NCBI GenBank assembly: GCA_902492655.1
Contig: CABUMF010000015.1
Location: 1-41,975 of the forward strand
DNA: 41,975 nt
Direction: 5' to 3'
DNA from: an uncultured Eubacteriales bacterium
GTDB lineage: Bacteria; Bacillota; Clostridia; HGM11514
Position 1 is the stretch's first letter. Every line of letters starts with the position of its first letter. Under the pieces are notes generated by a model. It was not told the DNA's origin. It saw only the letters and a list, made by a program, of their open reading frames with translations, and made no database searches. Shown here in pieces: positions 7,706 through 16,830 of the stretch. The translations under genes and the position numbers were made by a program.

Positions 7706-8671
7706 ATGAAACTTTGTGTAATGAATCCTGTTTTAAATGACTATCCTTTTGAAAAGGCATTGGAATATCTTCATTCGCTGGGAGTTCAGAGCGTTGAGCT
7801 CGGAGCCGGCGGTTATCCCGGAGATGCTCACATAAAGCCTTCCGAAATTATAGGTCATCCCGAAAAGGTTAAGGAAATTAAAGACTTGCTTGCAAAGTAT
7901 GAGCTTGAAATTGCGGCTATAGCTTGCCACGGCAATCCTCTTCATCCCAATAAGGATATTGCCGAAAGCTTTCATAAGCAGTTTGAAGATGCTATCCTTA
8001 CGGCGGAGCTTTTGGATGTGCATACAATAATCGGCTTTGCAGGCTGCCCCGGTGATTGCGATGAGTCCAAAAATCCCAACTGGGTTACTTGTGCTTGGCC
8101 TAATGAATACGGCGATATTCTTAAGTGGCAGTGGGAAGAAAAGGTTATTCCTTACTGGAAGAAGGAAGCCGAATTTGCAAAGGCTCACGGCATAACAAAA
8201 ATTGCTTTTGAAATGCATCCGGGATTTGTTGTGTATAATCCGGAAACTCTTATGAAGCTGAGAAATGCCGTAGGCGACATTATCGGTGCAAACTTTGACC
8301 CCAGTCATCTTTTCTGGCAGGGAATTAACCCTGTTGAAGCAATTAAGTATCTTGGGTCCGCAATTTATCATTTCCATGCAAAGGATACTAAGATTGATGC
8401 TGCCAACACAGGTGTAAACGGTGTTCTTGATACAAAGCCTTACGGTGATGTGCTTGACAGAAGCTGGGTATTCAGAACAGTTGGGTACGGTCACGGAAAA
8501 GAGGTTTGGAACGACATTATCTCAACTCTTAAGGCTGTCGGATATGACGGTGCAATTTCCATTGAACATGAAGACGGTCTTATGTCTCCCGAGGAAGGAC
8601 TTGAAAAAGCAATCGCCTTCCTTAAGGATGTCCTTATTTTCAGACAGCCCGGAGAAATGTGGTGGGTATAA
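7706..8671 (+). CDS. Sugar phosphate isomerase/epimerase (xylose-isomerase-like TIM barrel)
   Basis: A 321-residue protein of the AP-endonuclease-2/xylose isomerase-like TIM-barrel family (IolE/IolI/YcjR type). Metal-ligand positions expected for the family are visible: E in KIAFEMHPGFVVYN, D and H in GANFDPSHLFWQGINP, H in IYHFHAKDTK, and a late glutamate in AISIEHEDGLMSPEEGL. The ATG at 7706 has AGGAG 9 nt upstream. Its position after the oxidoreductase suggests consecutive steps: oxidation of a sugar to a keto form and epimerisation. Transcription likely ends at the long hairpin 8711-8755. Confidence 0.92.
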   Translation: MKLCVMNPVLNDYPFEKALEYLHSLGVQSVELGAGGYPGDAHIKPSEIIGHPEKVKEIKDLLAKYELEIAAIACHGNPLHPNKDIAESFHKQFEDAILTAELLDVHTIIGFAGCPGDCDESKNPNWVTCAWPNEYGDILKWQWEEKVIPYWKKEAEFAKAHGITKIAFEMHPGFVVYNPETLMKLRNAVGDIIGANFDPSHLFWQGINPVEAIKYLGSAIYHFHAKDTKIDAANTGVNGVLDTKPYGDVLDRSWVFRTVGYGHGKEVWNDIISTLKAVGYDGAISIEHEDGLMSPEEGLEKAIAFLKDVLIFRQPGEMWWV

Positions 8672-8710
8672 TTTTTAGAATGTATCGTGAATGATTTTAG
8701 GTTACGATAA

Positions 8711-8760
8711 GAGGGTGCGGTAAAACGATTTAAAAAATCGTTTTACCGCACCCTCATTTT
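8711..8760. terminator. Long perfect-stem bidirectional terminator
   Basis: A perfect 21-bp inverted repeat (8711-8731 with 8735-8755) with a 3-nt loop. On the plus strand ATTTTAT follows, which is only a short T tract; on the minus strand no real T run follows, but the stem is long. It lies between the convergent isomerase and nadE genes and can serve both. The stem is longer than an ordinary terminator needs and could also be a dispersed palindromic repeat. Confidence 0.7.
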
Positions 8761-8823
8761 ATAGCTGTAAGTGTATACCGGACAAACCAAAACAAGTTTA
8801 TCAAGATTTTTTATTTGCAATGC

Positions 8824-10737
8824 TTACAGCTCTTCAATTTCTTTCATCCAAATGGCGGAGGAGGCGTCACTTGGCATTCTGAAATCTCCTCTCGGCGAAA
8901 GTGTTACACTTCCGACCTTCGGACCGTCCGGAAGGCACGAACGCTTAAACTGCTGATTGAAAAATCTTCTGAAGAAAATCTTGAGCCACTTCTTTATCGT
9001 TTCATCCGAGAATTCGCCGTTAAATGTGTATTTTGCAAGTCTGTATATTTTTCTCGGGGGGAATGTTTGGCGAAGAAGATTGTATAAAAAGAAATCATGG
9101 AGAATATACGGTCCTACTATGTCCTCCGTTTTTTGAGCGATGTTTCCGTCTTCCTCGGCAGGGAGAAGCTCGGGACTTACGGGCGTTGCAAGAATATCAA
9201 GCAAAACACCCCTTAGTTCTTCTTTTTCCGTGTTGTCGGCAAAATATTTTACAAGGTATCTCACCAAGGTCTTAGGAATTGAAGCATTTACGCCGTACAT
9301 CGACATATGGTCACCGTTATAGGTTGCCCAGCCCAACGCAAGTTCGGATAAATCTCCCGTTCCGATAACAAGTCCGCCTTCTTCGTTTGCAACATCCATA
9401 AGAACCTTTGTACGTTCTCTTGCCTGTGCATTTTCATAAACCACATTATGGTCATTTATGTCATGTCCTATAGCTTTTAGATGTACCTCAACGCTTTCTT
9501 TTATGTCAATCGTGCGGATTTCAACCCCCAAATGCTCGCAAAGCTTAACGGCATTCGTTTTTGTACGCATTGTTGTACCGAAGCAAGGCATGGTAATTGC
9601 AATAATATCTTTTCTCGGCTTTTTGAGCATATCGAATGCTCTAACCGTAACCAAAAGCGCAAGTGTGGAGTCGAGCCCTCCCGAAATGCCGATTACCGCG
9701 CTTTTTGCAAAGCTGTGTTCAATCCTCTTTTTAAGACCGCATGCCTGCATTGTGATAATTTCGCGGCAGCGTTCATTTCTCAAAACATCGTTTGACGGAA
9801 TAAACGGAGTTTTCTCAATTTTTCTCGTAAGTGAAGTTTCGCAAATTTCGGTTTCAAAGGCAACCTTAGCATAGTCTTCGCTCAAACTATCCGCAAAATC
9901 GTTCATTCTTACTCTTTCGGCATCGAGCTTAAAAACATCCGTTTCGGTTATTATCATGCCGTTTTCAAAGGGAACGGATTCTTCGAGAATTGTGCCGTTT
10001 TCGGCGATTATATTGTGCCCCGCAAAAACCATATCGGTTGTTGATTCCCCGTCACCTGCGTCTGAATAAATATATGTGCAGAGGAGCTTTGCCGACTGCA
10101 TTGAAACAAGATTTTTTCTGTAATCACGCTTTGAGACGGTTTCGTCGCTTGCGGAAAGATTGCAGATAATTTTCGCGCCCGATGTACAGTGGCGAAGGGA
10201 CGGGGACGCAGGAACCCACAAATCCTCGCACACTTCAACCGAAAATGAAAATTCCGGCATTTGCAAGCAATAAAAAATTATGTCTGTTCCGAAGAAGCAT
10301 TTATTTCCCAATATTTCTATTGTTCCGGTGGCTTTCGGAGCAGGCGAGAAATGGCGTTTTTCGTAGAACTCACTGTAGTTGGGTATATTAGCCTTGGGTA
10401 CAACGCCGAGGATTTTGCCTTTTGAAATGACTGCGCCGCAGTTATACAGCTTTGAATTGTATCTTATCGGAAGCCCGACAACGGAAACAATGTCAAGCGT
10501 TGCGGTTTTGTCAATAATGTTTTGAAGCTCCCTTTCGGCAGCCTCTGTCAGCGTGCTTTGCAAAAATAAATCTCCGCAGGTGTAGCCGGTTATGCAAAGC
10601 TCGGGAAAAACCACAAGCTTCACACCGCTCTTTGCGGCATCTTCAATTTGCTTTATGATTTCCCGTGAGTTTTTTTCGCAATCAGCCACAACGATTTTGG
10701 GCGTTGCGGCGGCAATTTTAATAAATCCGTCCTTCAT
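8824..10737 (-). CDS. nadE: Glutamine-dependent NAD+ synthetase
   Basis: Last step of NAD synthesis: amidation of nicotinic acid adenine dinucleotide using ATP and ammonia drawn from glutamine. The 637-residue, two-domain form is present in full. The N-terminal nitrilase-like amidase has its Glu-Lys-Cys triad at E46 (VVFPELCITGYT), K115 (VPKANIPNY) and C170 (VEVCEDLW). The C-terminal synthetase has the ATP-pyrophosphatase loop SGGLDS at residues 352-357, then GTGDLSELALGWATYNGDHM, TPVSPELLP and the closing RSCLPDGPKVGSV block. The start at 10737 has TAGGAG upstream and a promoter at 10772-10800. It is a single-gene unit. Confidence 0.97.
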   Translation of the reverse strand: MKDGFIKIAAATPKIVVADCEKNSREIIKQIEDAAKSGVKLVVFPELCITGYTCGDLFLQSTLTEAAERELQNIIDKTATLDIVSVVGLPIRYNSKLYNCGAVISKGKILGVVPKANIPNYSEFYEKRHFSPAPKATGTIEILGNKCFFGTDIIFYCLQMPEFSFSVEVCEDLWVPASPSLRHCTSGAKIICNLSASDETVSKRDYRKNLVSMQSAKLLCTYIYSDAGDGESTTDMVFAGHNIIAENGTILEESVPFENGMIITETDVFKLDAERVRMNDFADSLSEDYAKVAFETEICETSLTRKIEKTPFIPSNDVLRNERCREIITMQACGLKKRIEHSFAKSAVIGISGGLDSTLALLVTVRAFDMLKKPRKDIIAITMPCFGTTMRTKTNAVKLCEHLGVEIRTIDIKESVEVHLKAIGHDINDHNVVYENAQARERTKVLMDVANEEGGLVIGTGDLSELALGWATYNGDHMSMYGVNASIPKTLVRYLVKYFADNTEKEELRGVLLDILATPVSPELLPAEEDGNIAQKTEDIVGPYILHDFFLYNLLRQTFPPRKIYRLAKYTFNGEFSDETIKKWLKIFFRRFFNQQFKRSCLPDGPKVGSVTLSPRGDFRMPSDASSAIWMKEIEEL

Positions 10738-10771
10738 GATTTTTTGCTCCTACCATTGTTATTTATAGCTT

Positions 10772-10800
10772 ATTTTACCACAAAATTCTGATAAAATCAA
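10772..10800 (-). promoter_or_regulatory. Promoter of nadE
   Basis: The minus strand shows TTGATT (10795-10800), a 17-bp spacer and TAAAAT (10772-10777), 34 bp before the nadE start. Confidence 0.6.
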
Positions 10801-10870
10801 TATTATTAATATCAAAAGTGAAGGAAAGACGAAAGAAAATGTCGAAATATTATATAAAGGAGGTATTTCT

Positions 10871-12745
10871 ATGGGCTTTTTGGGTGCAAAATGGATTTAT
10901 AATAACGAATATACTCCAAACGAAAACAGGTGTGTTTATTTCTATAAAGACTTTAAGGCTGTCGGAGAAGTTAAGTCGGCTTATCTTTATGCCGCCTCAA
11001 CAGACAGCTTTGCAATAACTTTTAATTCAAAGCGTATTAACGGGTATTTTGACAATCACGGAATTGCTTTTGTTAAGCAAATCCCGATTTATAAATATGA
11101 CATCAAGGATTTAATTTCGGAAGATAACTCGGTTTGCGTGATTTTGGCGTCTGTCAGGCGCAAGAATCATGCTTCCGATTTTTTGTTCTACTCCGTTATC
11201 GAAATAGAATATGCGGACGGAAAACAGGAAAAAATTTTCTCCGATGAAAGCTGGGAAACCTCGTTCGGAGCTGTATTTGCGGCTTCTTTTCACGATGGCG
11301 AGAAGCATGGATTATCCGATGATAAAAGGTATAGCGCTTATGTGTCAAACGATAAAAAGGGATATACTTATCTTCTTAAAGCAACCGAAAATCCGAATCT
11401 CGTGTCGGAATCTTTTATTTCACCGACTCCTTTGTCGGGAGGAAAAACCAAAATTTACGATAACGGCTTTTCCGTGCTCGGTACGGTTATTGCAAAATTT
11501 CGGGGTAAGGCAGGGGAGAAGGTTAAAATCAGATACTCCGAAACAAAGGAGTTTTCCGACAGATGCTCCGATGAGCTTTCTTTATCCGGTGCGGAGGACA
11601 GCTTTTCAAATGTCTTTGTTTACAGGAACTTCAGATATGCGGAAATAATCACAAACGCCGAGGTTGTTTCATTTGAGACTTGCAAGCTATCGTATAAAAT
11701 AAACGAAAACGGCGATTTCCATTGCAGTAATTCCAAGATAAATGAGGCTTATTGCGATAATGTTAAGCTTTGCAAGGACAAGCTTAATGATTACAAAGCT
11801 CTTATTTCGGATGAGAATAATACGGATTTTGATTTGTTCTCTTTTGATTTTAAAGAATATTGCGAGACGGCTCTTTCTCATTGTCGCTCGGTTCAGGCGG
11901 AAAACGGCGGAATACCGGTTATGTCGGGAAGGGGCAATTCGTATCGGTACGGTCTTTATAAAAATGCCACTCTTTTGCCTATCGAGCTTGTGTTCAAGCA
12001 TTTTGTGATGTACGGTGATATAGGGATTATTGAAGATAATATTTCCATGTGCAAAAGGATTATTGATTTTGTCGATAATTTCTATGACGGAGATGATTTG
12101 GAATTTATAATTAAAATTGTGTATTCAGTAAAGCTGACCGAAAAGCTTTGCTCGTTTATTGGAAGCCCCGATGAGGCATACTATAAAAAGCTTTATCAGA
12201 CGCTTTGTGCACACAGTATTGATACGCTTGATTTTGACGAAATTTCAGCAGACGCTCTTTCCATGCTTTTTAAGTATCGCATAAAATCTGCGTTTCAGCT
12301 TAAAGAAGCGGCGGCAAAGCATTCCTACAAGGAGGTTTCGCGGGAGCACATTGACGGATGGCTGGGACTTTTGTATGAATCGGGAAGGCTCGATGAGCCG
12401 TACAAGATTATTACATCCGAGGATTTTGATAAATCCCTTTGTAAAGAGTGGTTGTTTTCCGGCTGTCTCGGTATAAGACCGGACGAAACGGCGGAGGGCG
12501 CAGGCTTTAGGAAGGTGCTTATTCAGCCTGCAATAGATACAGGCTACAGTATAAAAAAGGCAAGCGGAGGTTATGTTACGCCCTACGGCAAAATATCCGT
12601 TTTCTGGGAAAAGACCGAAGATGCGTACACCTGCTGTCTGACGGTTCCTTATGAAATAGACGCCACTTGTCGATTTAACGGCTTTAAGGTCGTAAATCAA
12701 AAGAGCAGTAAAGAAACATATGTATTTGTGTTAAAGAGGGTTTAG
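10871..12745 (+). CDS. GH78 rhamnosidase-like protein, probably catalytically dead
   Basis: A 624-residue protein whose overall order matches bacterial alpha-L-rhamnosidases: beta-sandwich domains (about 1-270), a helical region after SNSKINEAYCDNVKLCKDKL, and the C-terminal cap with GFRKVLIQPAIDTGYSIKKA followed by GGYVTPYGKISVFW. The catalytic parts are missing. Where GH78 enzymes have the PQRxERxGWxGD motif there is ISDENNTDFDL, and where SxNHxAxGS is expected the sequence reads FDKSLCKEWLFSG. The protein is also shorter than most members (700-1100 residues). GGAGG lies 6 nt before the ATG. It has no signal peptide. It may be a cytoplasmic pseudoenzyme or lectin-like protein; the family link is from remembered motifs. 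Confidence 0.65.
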   Translation: MGFLGAKWIYNNEYTPNENRCVYFYKDFKAVGEVKSAYLYAASTDSFAITFNSKRINGYFDNHGIAFVKQIPIYKYDIKDLISEDNSVCVILASVRRKNHASDFLFYSVIEIEYADGKQEKIFSDESWETSFGAVFAASFHDGEKHGLSDDKRYSAYVSNDKKGYTYLLKATENPNLVSESFISPTPLSGGKTKIYDNGFSVLGTVIAKFRGKAGEKVKIRYSETKEFSDRCSDELSLSGAEDSFSNVFVYRNFRYAEIITNAEVVSFETCKLSYKINENGDFHCSNSKINEAYCDNVKLCKDKLNDYKALISDENNTDFDLFSFDFKEYCETALSHCRSVQAENGGIPVMSGRGNSYRYGLYKNATLLPIELVFKHFVMYGDIGIIEDNISMCKRIIDFVDNFYDGDDLEFIIKIVYSVKLTEKLCSFIGSPDEAYYKKLYQTLCAHSIDTLDFDEISADALSMLFKYRIKSAFQLKEAAAKHSYKEVSREHIDGWLGLLYESGRLDEPYKIITSEDFDKSLCKEWLFSGCLGIRPDETAEGAGFRKVLIQPAIDTGYSIKKASGGYVTPYGKISVFWEKTEDAYTCCLTVPYEIDATCRFNGFKVVNQKSSKETYVFVLKRV

Positions 12746-12753
12746 ATGATATT

Positions 12754-13716
12754 ATGAATTATATAACACTTAAAAATACGGATCTTATCGTCAGCACGAT
12801 TGCACTCGGCACCGATGTTTACGGTACGGCACTCGACGAAAAAACATCATACGAGCTGCTGGATTATTTTACGGAAAACGGCGGAAATGTAATTGATACC
12901 GCAAATATTTACGGCGGCTGGGCTCCGGGCGGTCGAGGCGCAAGCGAAAAGCTTATAGGAAGGTGGCTTAAAGCTCGCGGCGGAAGGGATAAATGCATTA
13001 TCTCGACAAAGGGTGGTCACCCCGTGCCTTCAACCATGAATGTTTCAAGGCTTTCAAAAAAAGAGCTGACGGAAGATTTGGACGAAAGCCTTAAAAGGCT
13101 CGGAACCGATTACGTTGATATTTATTGGCTCCACAGAGATGATGAATCGCTTGAAGTTCAAAGCATTATGGATACGCTTGACGGTTTCGTTAAAGAGGGC
13201 AAGGTAAGATTCATAGGTATGTCCAACTGGAGCTGTAAAAGAATTGAGAAGGCACAGCACTACGCCGAAAAAGCCGGAAAAACAAAGCTTGTTGCAAGTC
13301 AGATTCAATACAGCGTTGCACATCCCAATTATGAAAACAATGACCCGACCTTGGTTATAATAAATGAGGATGAGTATAATTATTTTAAAAATCATGATAT
13401 GACGGTTTTTGCTTACGCATCTCAGGCAAAAGGCTTTTTTTCCAAAATGTTTGCAGGTGGAGAGAACGCCTTAAGCGATAAGGCTCGTGAGCGATACCTA
13501 AACGATGTTTCAATAAAACGATACAAAAAGCTTGTTGAAATCTCGAAAGATACAGGGATGACGGTAGGTGAGGCGGCAATAGCTGTTCTTTCTTCAAGCT
13601 GTGATTTTGATACAATACCGATTGTCGGATGCAAAAACATCAGGCAGCTAAAAGAGTCGATGAGCGGAGCTGGATGCAGACTTACCCGTGAGCAGATAGA
13701 ATTTATTTACGAATAA
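12754..13716 (+). CDS. Aldo/keto reductase
   Basis: An NADPH-dependent oxidoreductase of 320 residues with the AKR (beta/alpha)8 barrel. The catalytic tetrad is complete: D48 and Y53 (NVIDTANIYGG), K86 (IISTKGGHP) and H127 (IYWLHRDD). GKVRFIGMSNWS and the C-terminal IPIVGCKNIRQLKESM with the cofactor-binding region are also in place. It starts 8 bp after the rhamnosidase-like gene, with AAAGAGGG upstream, so the two form an operon. Members of this branch act on sugar or small carbonyl substrates; the partnership with the GH78-like protein suggests a deoxy-sugar role, which is inference. Confidence 0.92.
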   Translation: MNYITLKNTDLIVSTIALGTDVYGTALDEKTSYELLDYFTENGGNVIDTANIYGGWAPGGRGASEKLIGRWLKARGGRDKCIISTKGGHPVPSTMNVSRLSKKELTEDLDESLKRLGTDYVDIYWLHRDDESLEVQSIMDTLDGFVKEGKVRFIGMSNWSCKRIEKAQHYAEKAGKTKLVASQIQYSVAHPNYENNDPTLVIINEDEYNYFKNHDMTVFAYASQAKGFFSKMFAGGENALSDKARERYLNDVSIKRYKKLVEISKDTGMTVGEAAIAVLSSSCDFDTIPIVGCKNIRQLKESMSGAGCRLTREQIEFIYE

Positions 13717-13742
13717 TATTTTACAAACGGAACGATACCGCT

Positions 13743-14327
13743 TTAATTCATTTCGTTGCGATAGGCTTCAATTATGCTTGGGATCGAGTTTTTTAAGACA
13801 AAAACAGTGTCTTTAATTAACTCATCCCTGTCAATATCGTCCCTGTTCTGAAAGTAATCTATCAATATACCCGAAAGTGCCTTTGTGTAAAACTTTGTTA
13901 AATACCCCTTGAAGTTATCCGATAAGGAAACATCATATTCCTCCTCAAGCCGTTTGATAATTGATAACACAATGCTGTAAAAATCGGTGTAAAAGAAGTT
14001 TTTCATTCCGTCACGCCCCATGGAATCGTATGCACAGTTCAGGATGTGGCGGTTATTATCCACATAGTCCAAAACAAAGCGCATTGCTTCCTCGGGATTT
14101 AAGGGAATATCAAAGTTTTTCAGCATTTCAACCGTTTCAAGCTCTAAAGTCCATTTCAGCAAATCATAGATGTCTCTAAAATGATAATAAAATGTTTTTC
14201 TGTTAACGCCGCAGTCAGCAATAATCTCACTTACTGTTATCTTTGAAAGCTTTTTGTGCTCCATAAGCTTTTTCAGCGAAGAAGATAACAGTTTTTTTGT
14301 GTTCATGCTTGTAATTTCATGCTTCAT
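13743..14327 (-). CDS. TetR/AcrR-family regulator
   Basis: A 194-residue TetR-type regulator. The N-terminal DNA-binding domain has LEKLMEHKK-like helices (SLKKLMEHKKLSKITVSEII) and the recognition part ADCGVNRKTFYYHFRDIYDL. The C-terminal ligand domain carries the TetR_C_7-like helices found in DhaS-type regulators (GILIDYFQNRDDIDRDELIK). The start at 14327 is set by AAAAGGAGGGG just upstream. It is divergent from the MMPL exporter gene and shares a 190-bp region with direct CCGTCAAA repeats and one perfect palindrome, so it most likely represses that operon and itself. Confidence 0.9.
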   Translation of the reverse strand: MKHEITSMNTKKLLSSSLKKLMEHKKLSKITVSEIIADCGVNRKTFYYHFRDIYDLLKWTLELETVEMLKNFDIPLNPEEAMRFVLDYVDNNRHILNCAYDSMGRDGMKNFFYTDFYSIVLSIIKRLEEEYDVSLSDNFKGYLTKFYTKALSGILIDYFQNRDDIDRDELIKDTVFVLKNSIPSIIEAYRNEMN

Positions 14328-14349
14328 GATACCCCTCCTTTTACCATTT

Positions 14350-14378
14350 ATTATACACTTATCCGTCAAAAAAATCAA
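14350..14378 (-). promoter_or_regulatory. Promoter of the TetR-type regulator gene
   Basis: The minus strand shows TTGATT (14373-14378), a 17-bp spacer and TATAAT (14350-14355). A copy of CCGTCAAA (14363-14370) falls inside the spacer, which would suit autorepression. Confidence 0.6.
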
Positions 14379-14392
14379 GCAATTTTTGGACA

Positions 14393-14405
14393 TTTGACCG
14401 TCAAA
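14393..14405. promoter_or_regulatory. Palindromic operator candidate for the TetR-type regulator
   Basis: TTTGACCGTCAAA is a perfect 13-bp palindrome between the two divergent promoters. Its right half, CCGTCAAA (14398-14405), recurs at 14363-14370 exactly 35 bp away. An outer pair GGACA (14388-14392) and TGTCC (14416-14420) also brackets it. Confidence 0.55.
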
Positions 14406-14450
14406 TCGTGTTATTTGTCCGATTTTTACATAAATGTGCAATGTTGTCCG

Positions 14451-14479
14451 TTTACTTTTTCGGGAAAAAGTTGTATAAT
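14451..14479 (+). promoter_or_regulatory. Promoter of the MMPL exporter operon
   Basis: TTTACT (14451-14456), a 17-bp spacer and TATAAT (14474-14479). The first box is weak, the second perfect. It lies 39 bp before the ATG at 14518. Confidence 0.6.
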
Positions 14480-14517
14480 TAACAGTTAACAGAAGTAAAA
14501 GGAGCGATATGTGACAT

Positions 14518-16830
14518 ATGAGAAAAAATTCCGAGAAAGCATCCTTACTTGAGAAAATAGCAGCCTTTATTGTTGACAGACGAAAGGGCTTTTATTTGGT
14601 ATATATTCTCCTTGTTATATTCAGCATATTTTCGGCAAATTGGGTGCAGGTAAATAACAATATTACGGACTATCTCTCCGAGGATACCGAAACGAGAAAA
14701 GGCATTACTCTTATGGAAAAGGAGTTCATAACTTATGCCACCGCCGATGTTATGGTTGACAACATAAGCTTTTCCGATGCTGAGGCACTCTGCAAAGAGT
14801 TAGAGGGTATAAAAGGTGTAAAGGAGATTGTCTTTGACGATACCGATAAGCATTTTTCCGATGCCTCTGCACTTTTTTCTGTAACCTTCAGCGGTGATAA
14901 ATATGCCGAAGAAACAATTTCTGCTTATTCAGAGCTTGAGAATAAGCTTCGCGATTATGATACATATATATCTGCCGACATAGGAGATACAAGCTCTAAA
15001 AGGCTCGCTGATGAAATACAGCTTGTTATGGTTATTGCATGTGTGATAATCCTTGCCGTTCTGCTTATTTCTTCAAAAACCTACATGGAAATCCCTGTTT
15101 TGATTTTGACCTTCGGTGTAGCGGCAATTCTTAATAAGGGAACCAATTATATGTTCGGCACAATATCCTTTATTTCAAATTCCATTGCGGTTGTATTGCA
15201 GCTTGCCCTTGCGATTGACTATGCAATCATTCTTTGCCACAGATATACCGAAGAAAGAGAAACAAAATCAGCAAGAGAAGCTGTTATCACCGCTCTTTGC
15301 AAAGCAATCCCCGAAATATCCGGAAGCTGTCTTACAACACTTTCAGGACTTGCCGCAATGGGATTTATGCAGTTCAGAATAGGCTTTGACATGAGCATAG
15401 TGCTGATAAAGGCTATTATTATAAGCATTTTAGTAGTTTTTACGCTCATGCCCGGACTTCTTATGTCTTTTTCAAAGCTTATAGATAAAACTCATCACAA
15501 AAGCTTTGTCCCCGAAATCAAGGGCTGGTGCAATTTGGTTGTGAAGCTACGCTTTATTGCCCCTTGCATTTTTGTGGGGCTGCTTGTTGTTGCATTCGTA
15601 TTGTCAGGCAAATGCCCTTATGCGTACAGCGATACCAATCTTACAACGATTAAGCGGAATGATGCACAAATAGCCGATGAAATGATAAAAAACACCTTTA
15701 AAAAATCAAATATTCTTGCGGTGGTTGTCCCGTCGGGGAATTACGGCAAGGAGCAGGCGTTGAAAAAGGAACTGGACGAATTTGATGAAGTCGATGAAGT
15801 TACCGCTCTTGCGTCGGTTGAGGCACTTAACGGATATTCCGTGGGTGACAGCTTAACTCCCCGTGAATTTGCGGAGCTTACCGATTTGGATATTGAAACC
15901 GTTCGCCTTTTATATACTGCCTATGCCGCAGATACCGACAACTACGGCAGAATAGTAGGAAATATTGATACATATAAAGTTGCGCTCCTGGATATGTTTG
16001 ATTTTGTTTTCAAAATGCTCGATGACGGTTATATTACTCTTGATAACGATATGGAAAATAGCATAAACGAGCTTCACGATAAGCTCACTGACGGGAAAAA
16101 TCAGCTTGAAAGCAGTAAATATTCCCGCTTGGTGCTTGATTTGAACCTTCCGGAGGAGAGTAAAGAAACCTTTGAATTTTTGACAACTGTCAGAAACACA
16201 GCCAAAAAGTATTACGGTGAAGATGTTTTGCTTGTAGGCAATTCTACAAATGATTATGACCTGTCAACATCTTTTGTGCGGGATAATATGGTAATTAACA
16301 TTCTTTCCATATTGTTCGTGCTTATTGTGCTGTTTTTTACATTCCAATCCTCCGGAATACCTATTATACTTATATTGGTTATTCAGGGAAGCGTTTGGAT
16401 AAACTTTTCGTTTCCGACATTGTCCGACAGTCCGATTTTCTTCCTGAGCTATCTTGTGGTAAGCTCAATTCAGATGGGAGCAAATATTGATTACGCTATT
16501 GTAATCACCAACCGATACATGGAGTTAAGGAGGAAAACCGATAAATTTGACGCAATAAAGCAATCGCTTAATTTGGCATTTCCCACAATTTTTACTTCTG
16601 GAACGATACTTGCATCCGCAGGCTTTATAATCGGCTTGCTTTCATCCGACCCGGCAATTTCGTCAATCGGAACAGCTCTCGGACGGGGAACATTATTGTC
16701 GATAATTCTTGTTATGGGCATTTTGCCGCAGCTACTTGTTTTGGGCGACAAGATAATCGAAAAGACCTCATTTAATTTAAAGGACATAAGAGAACATATT
16801 AAACTGGGAGGCGAAACAAGTGAAAAATAA
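14518..16830 (+). CDS. MMPL/RND-family exporter
   Basis: A 770-residue inner-membrane protein with the two-fold MMPL layout: one transmembrane helix, an extracytoplasmic loop (about 50-170), five to six helices, a second loop (about 360-580) and a final helical bundle. The putative proton-relay aspartates sit in ALAIDYAIILCHRYTEER and GANIDYAIVITNRYMELR, the usual positions for RND/MMPL proteins. GGAG is 13 nt before the ATG at 14518, a rather long spacing; no better start is in frame. Its gene overlaps the GLUG-protein gene by 11 bp. Such proteins export lipids, peptides or drugs. The substrate here is unknown, but the tight coupling to a surface protein suggests an envelope role. Confidence 0.92.
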   Translation: MRKNSEKASLLEKIAAFIVDRRKGFYLVYILLVIFSIFSANWVQVNNNITDYLSEDTETRKGITLMEKEFITYATADVMVDNISFSDAEALCKELEGIKGVKEIVFDDTDKHFSDASALFSVTFSGDKYAEETISAYSELENKLRDYDTYISADIGDTSSKRLADEIQLVMVIACVIILAVLLISSKTYMEIPVLILTFGVAAILNKGTNYMFGTISFISNSIAVVLQLALAIDYAIILCHRYTEERETKSAREAVITALCKAIPEISGSCLTTLSGLAAMGFMQFRIGFDMSIVLIKAIIISILVVFTLMPGLLMSFSKLIDKTHHKSFVPEIKGWCNLVVKLRFIAPCIFVGLLVVAFVLSGKCPYAYSDTNLTTIKRNDAQIADEMIKNTFKKSNILAVVVPSGNYGKEQALKKELDEFDEVDEVTALASVEALNGYSVGDSLTPREFAELTDLDIETVRLLYTAYAADTDNYGRIVGNIDTYKVALLDMFDFVFKMLDDGYITLDNDMENSINELHDKLTDGKNQLESSKYSRLVLDLNLPEESKETFEFLTTVRNTAKKYYGEDVLLVGNSTNDYDLSTSFVRDNMVINILSILFVLIVLFFTFQSSGIPIILILVIQGSVWINFSFPTLSDSPIFFLSYLVVSSIQMGANIDYAIVITNRYMELRRKTDKFDAIKQSLNLAFPTIFTSGTILASAGFIIGLLSSDPAISSIGTALGRGTLLSIILVMGILPQLLVLGDKIIEKTSFNLKDIREHIKLGGETSEK

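Noticed and set aside
10818..11018. A 66-codon frame overlapping the start of the rhamnosidase-like gene
   Set aside because: Its supposed start precedes the strong GGAGG site of the larger gene and its translation becomes unlike any protein; it is out of frame with the supported gene.
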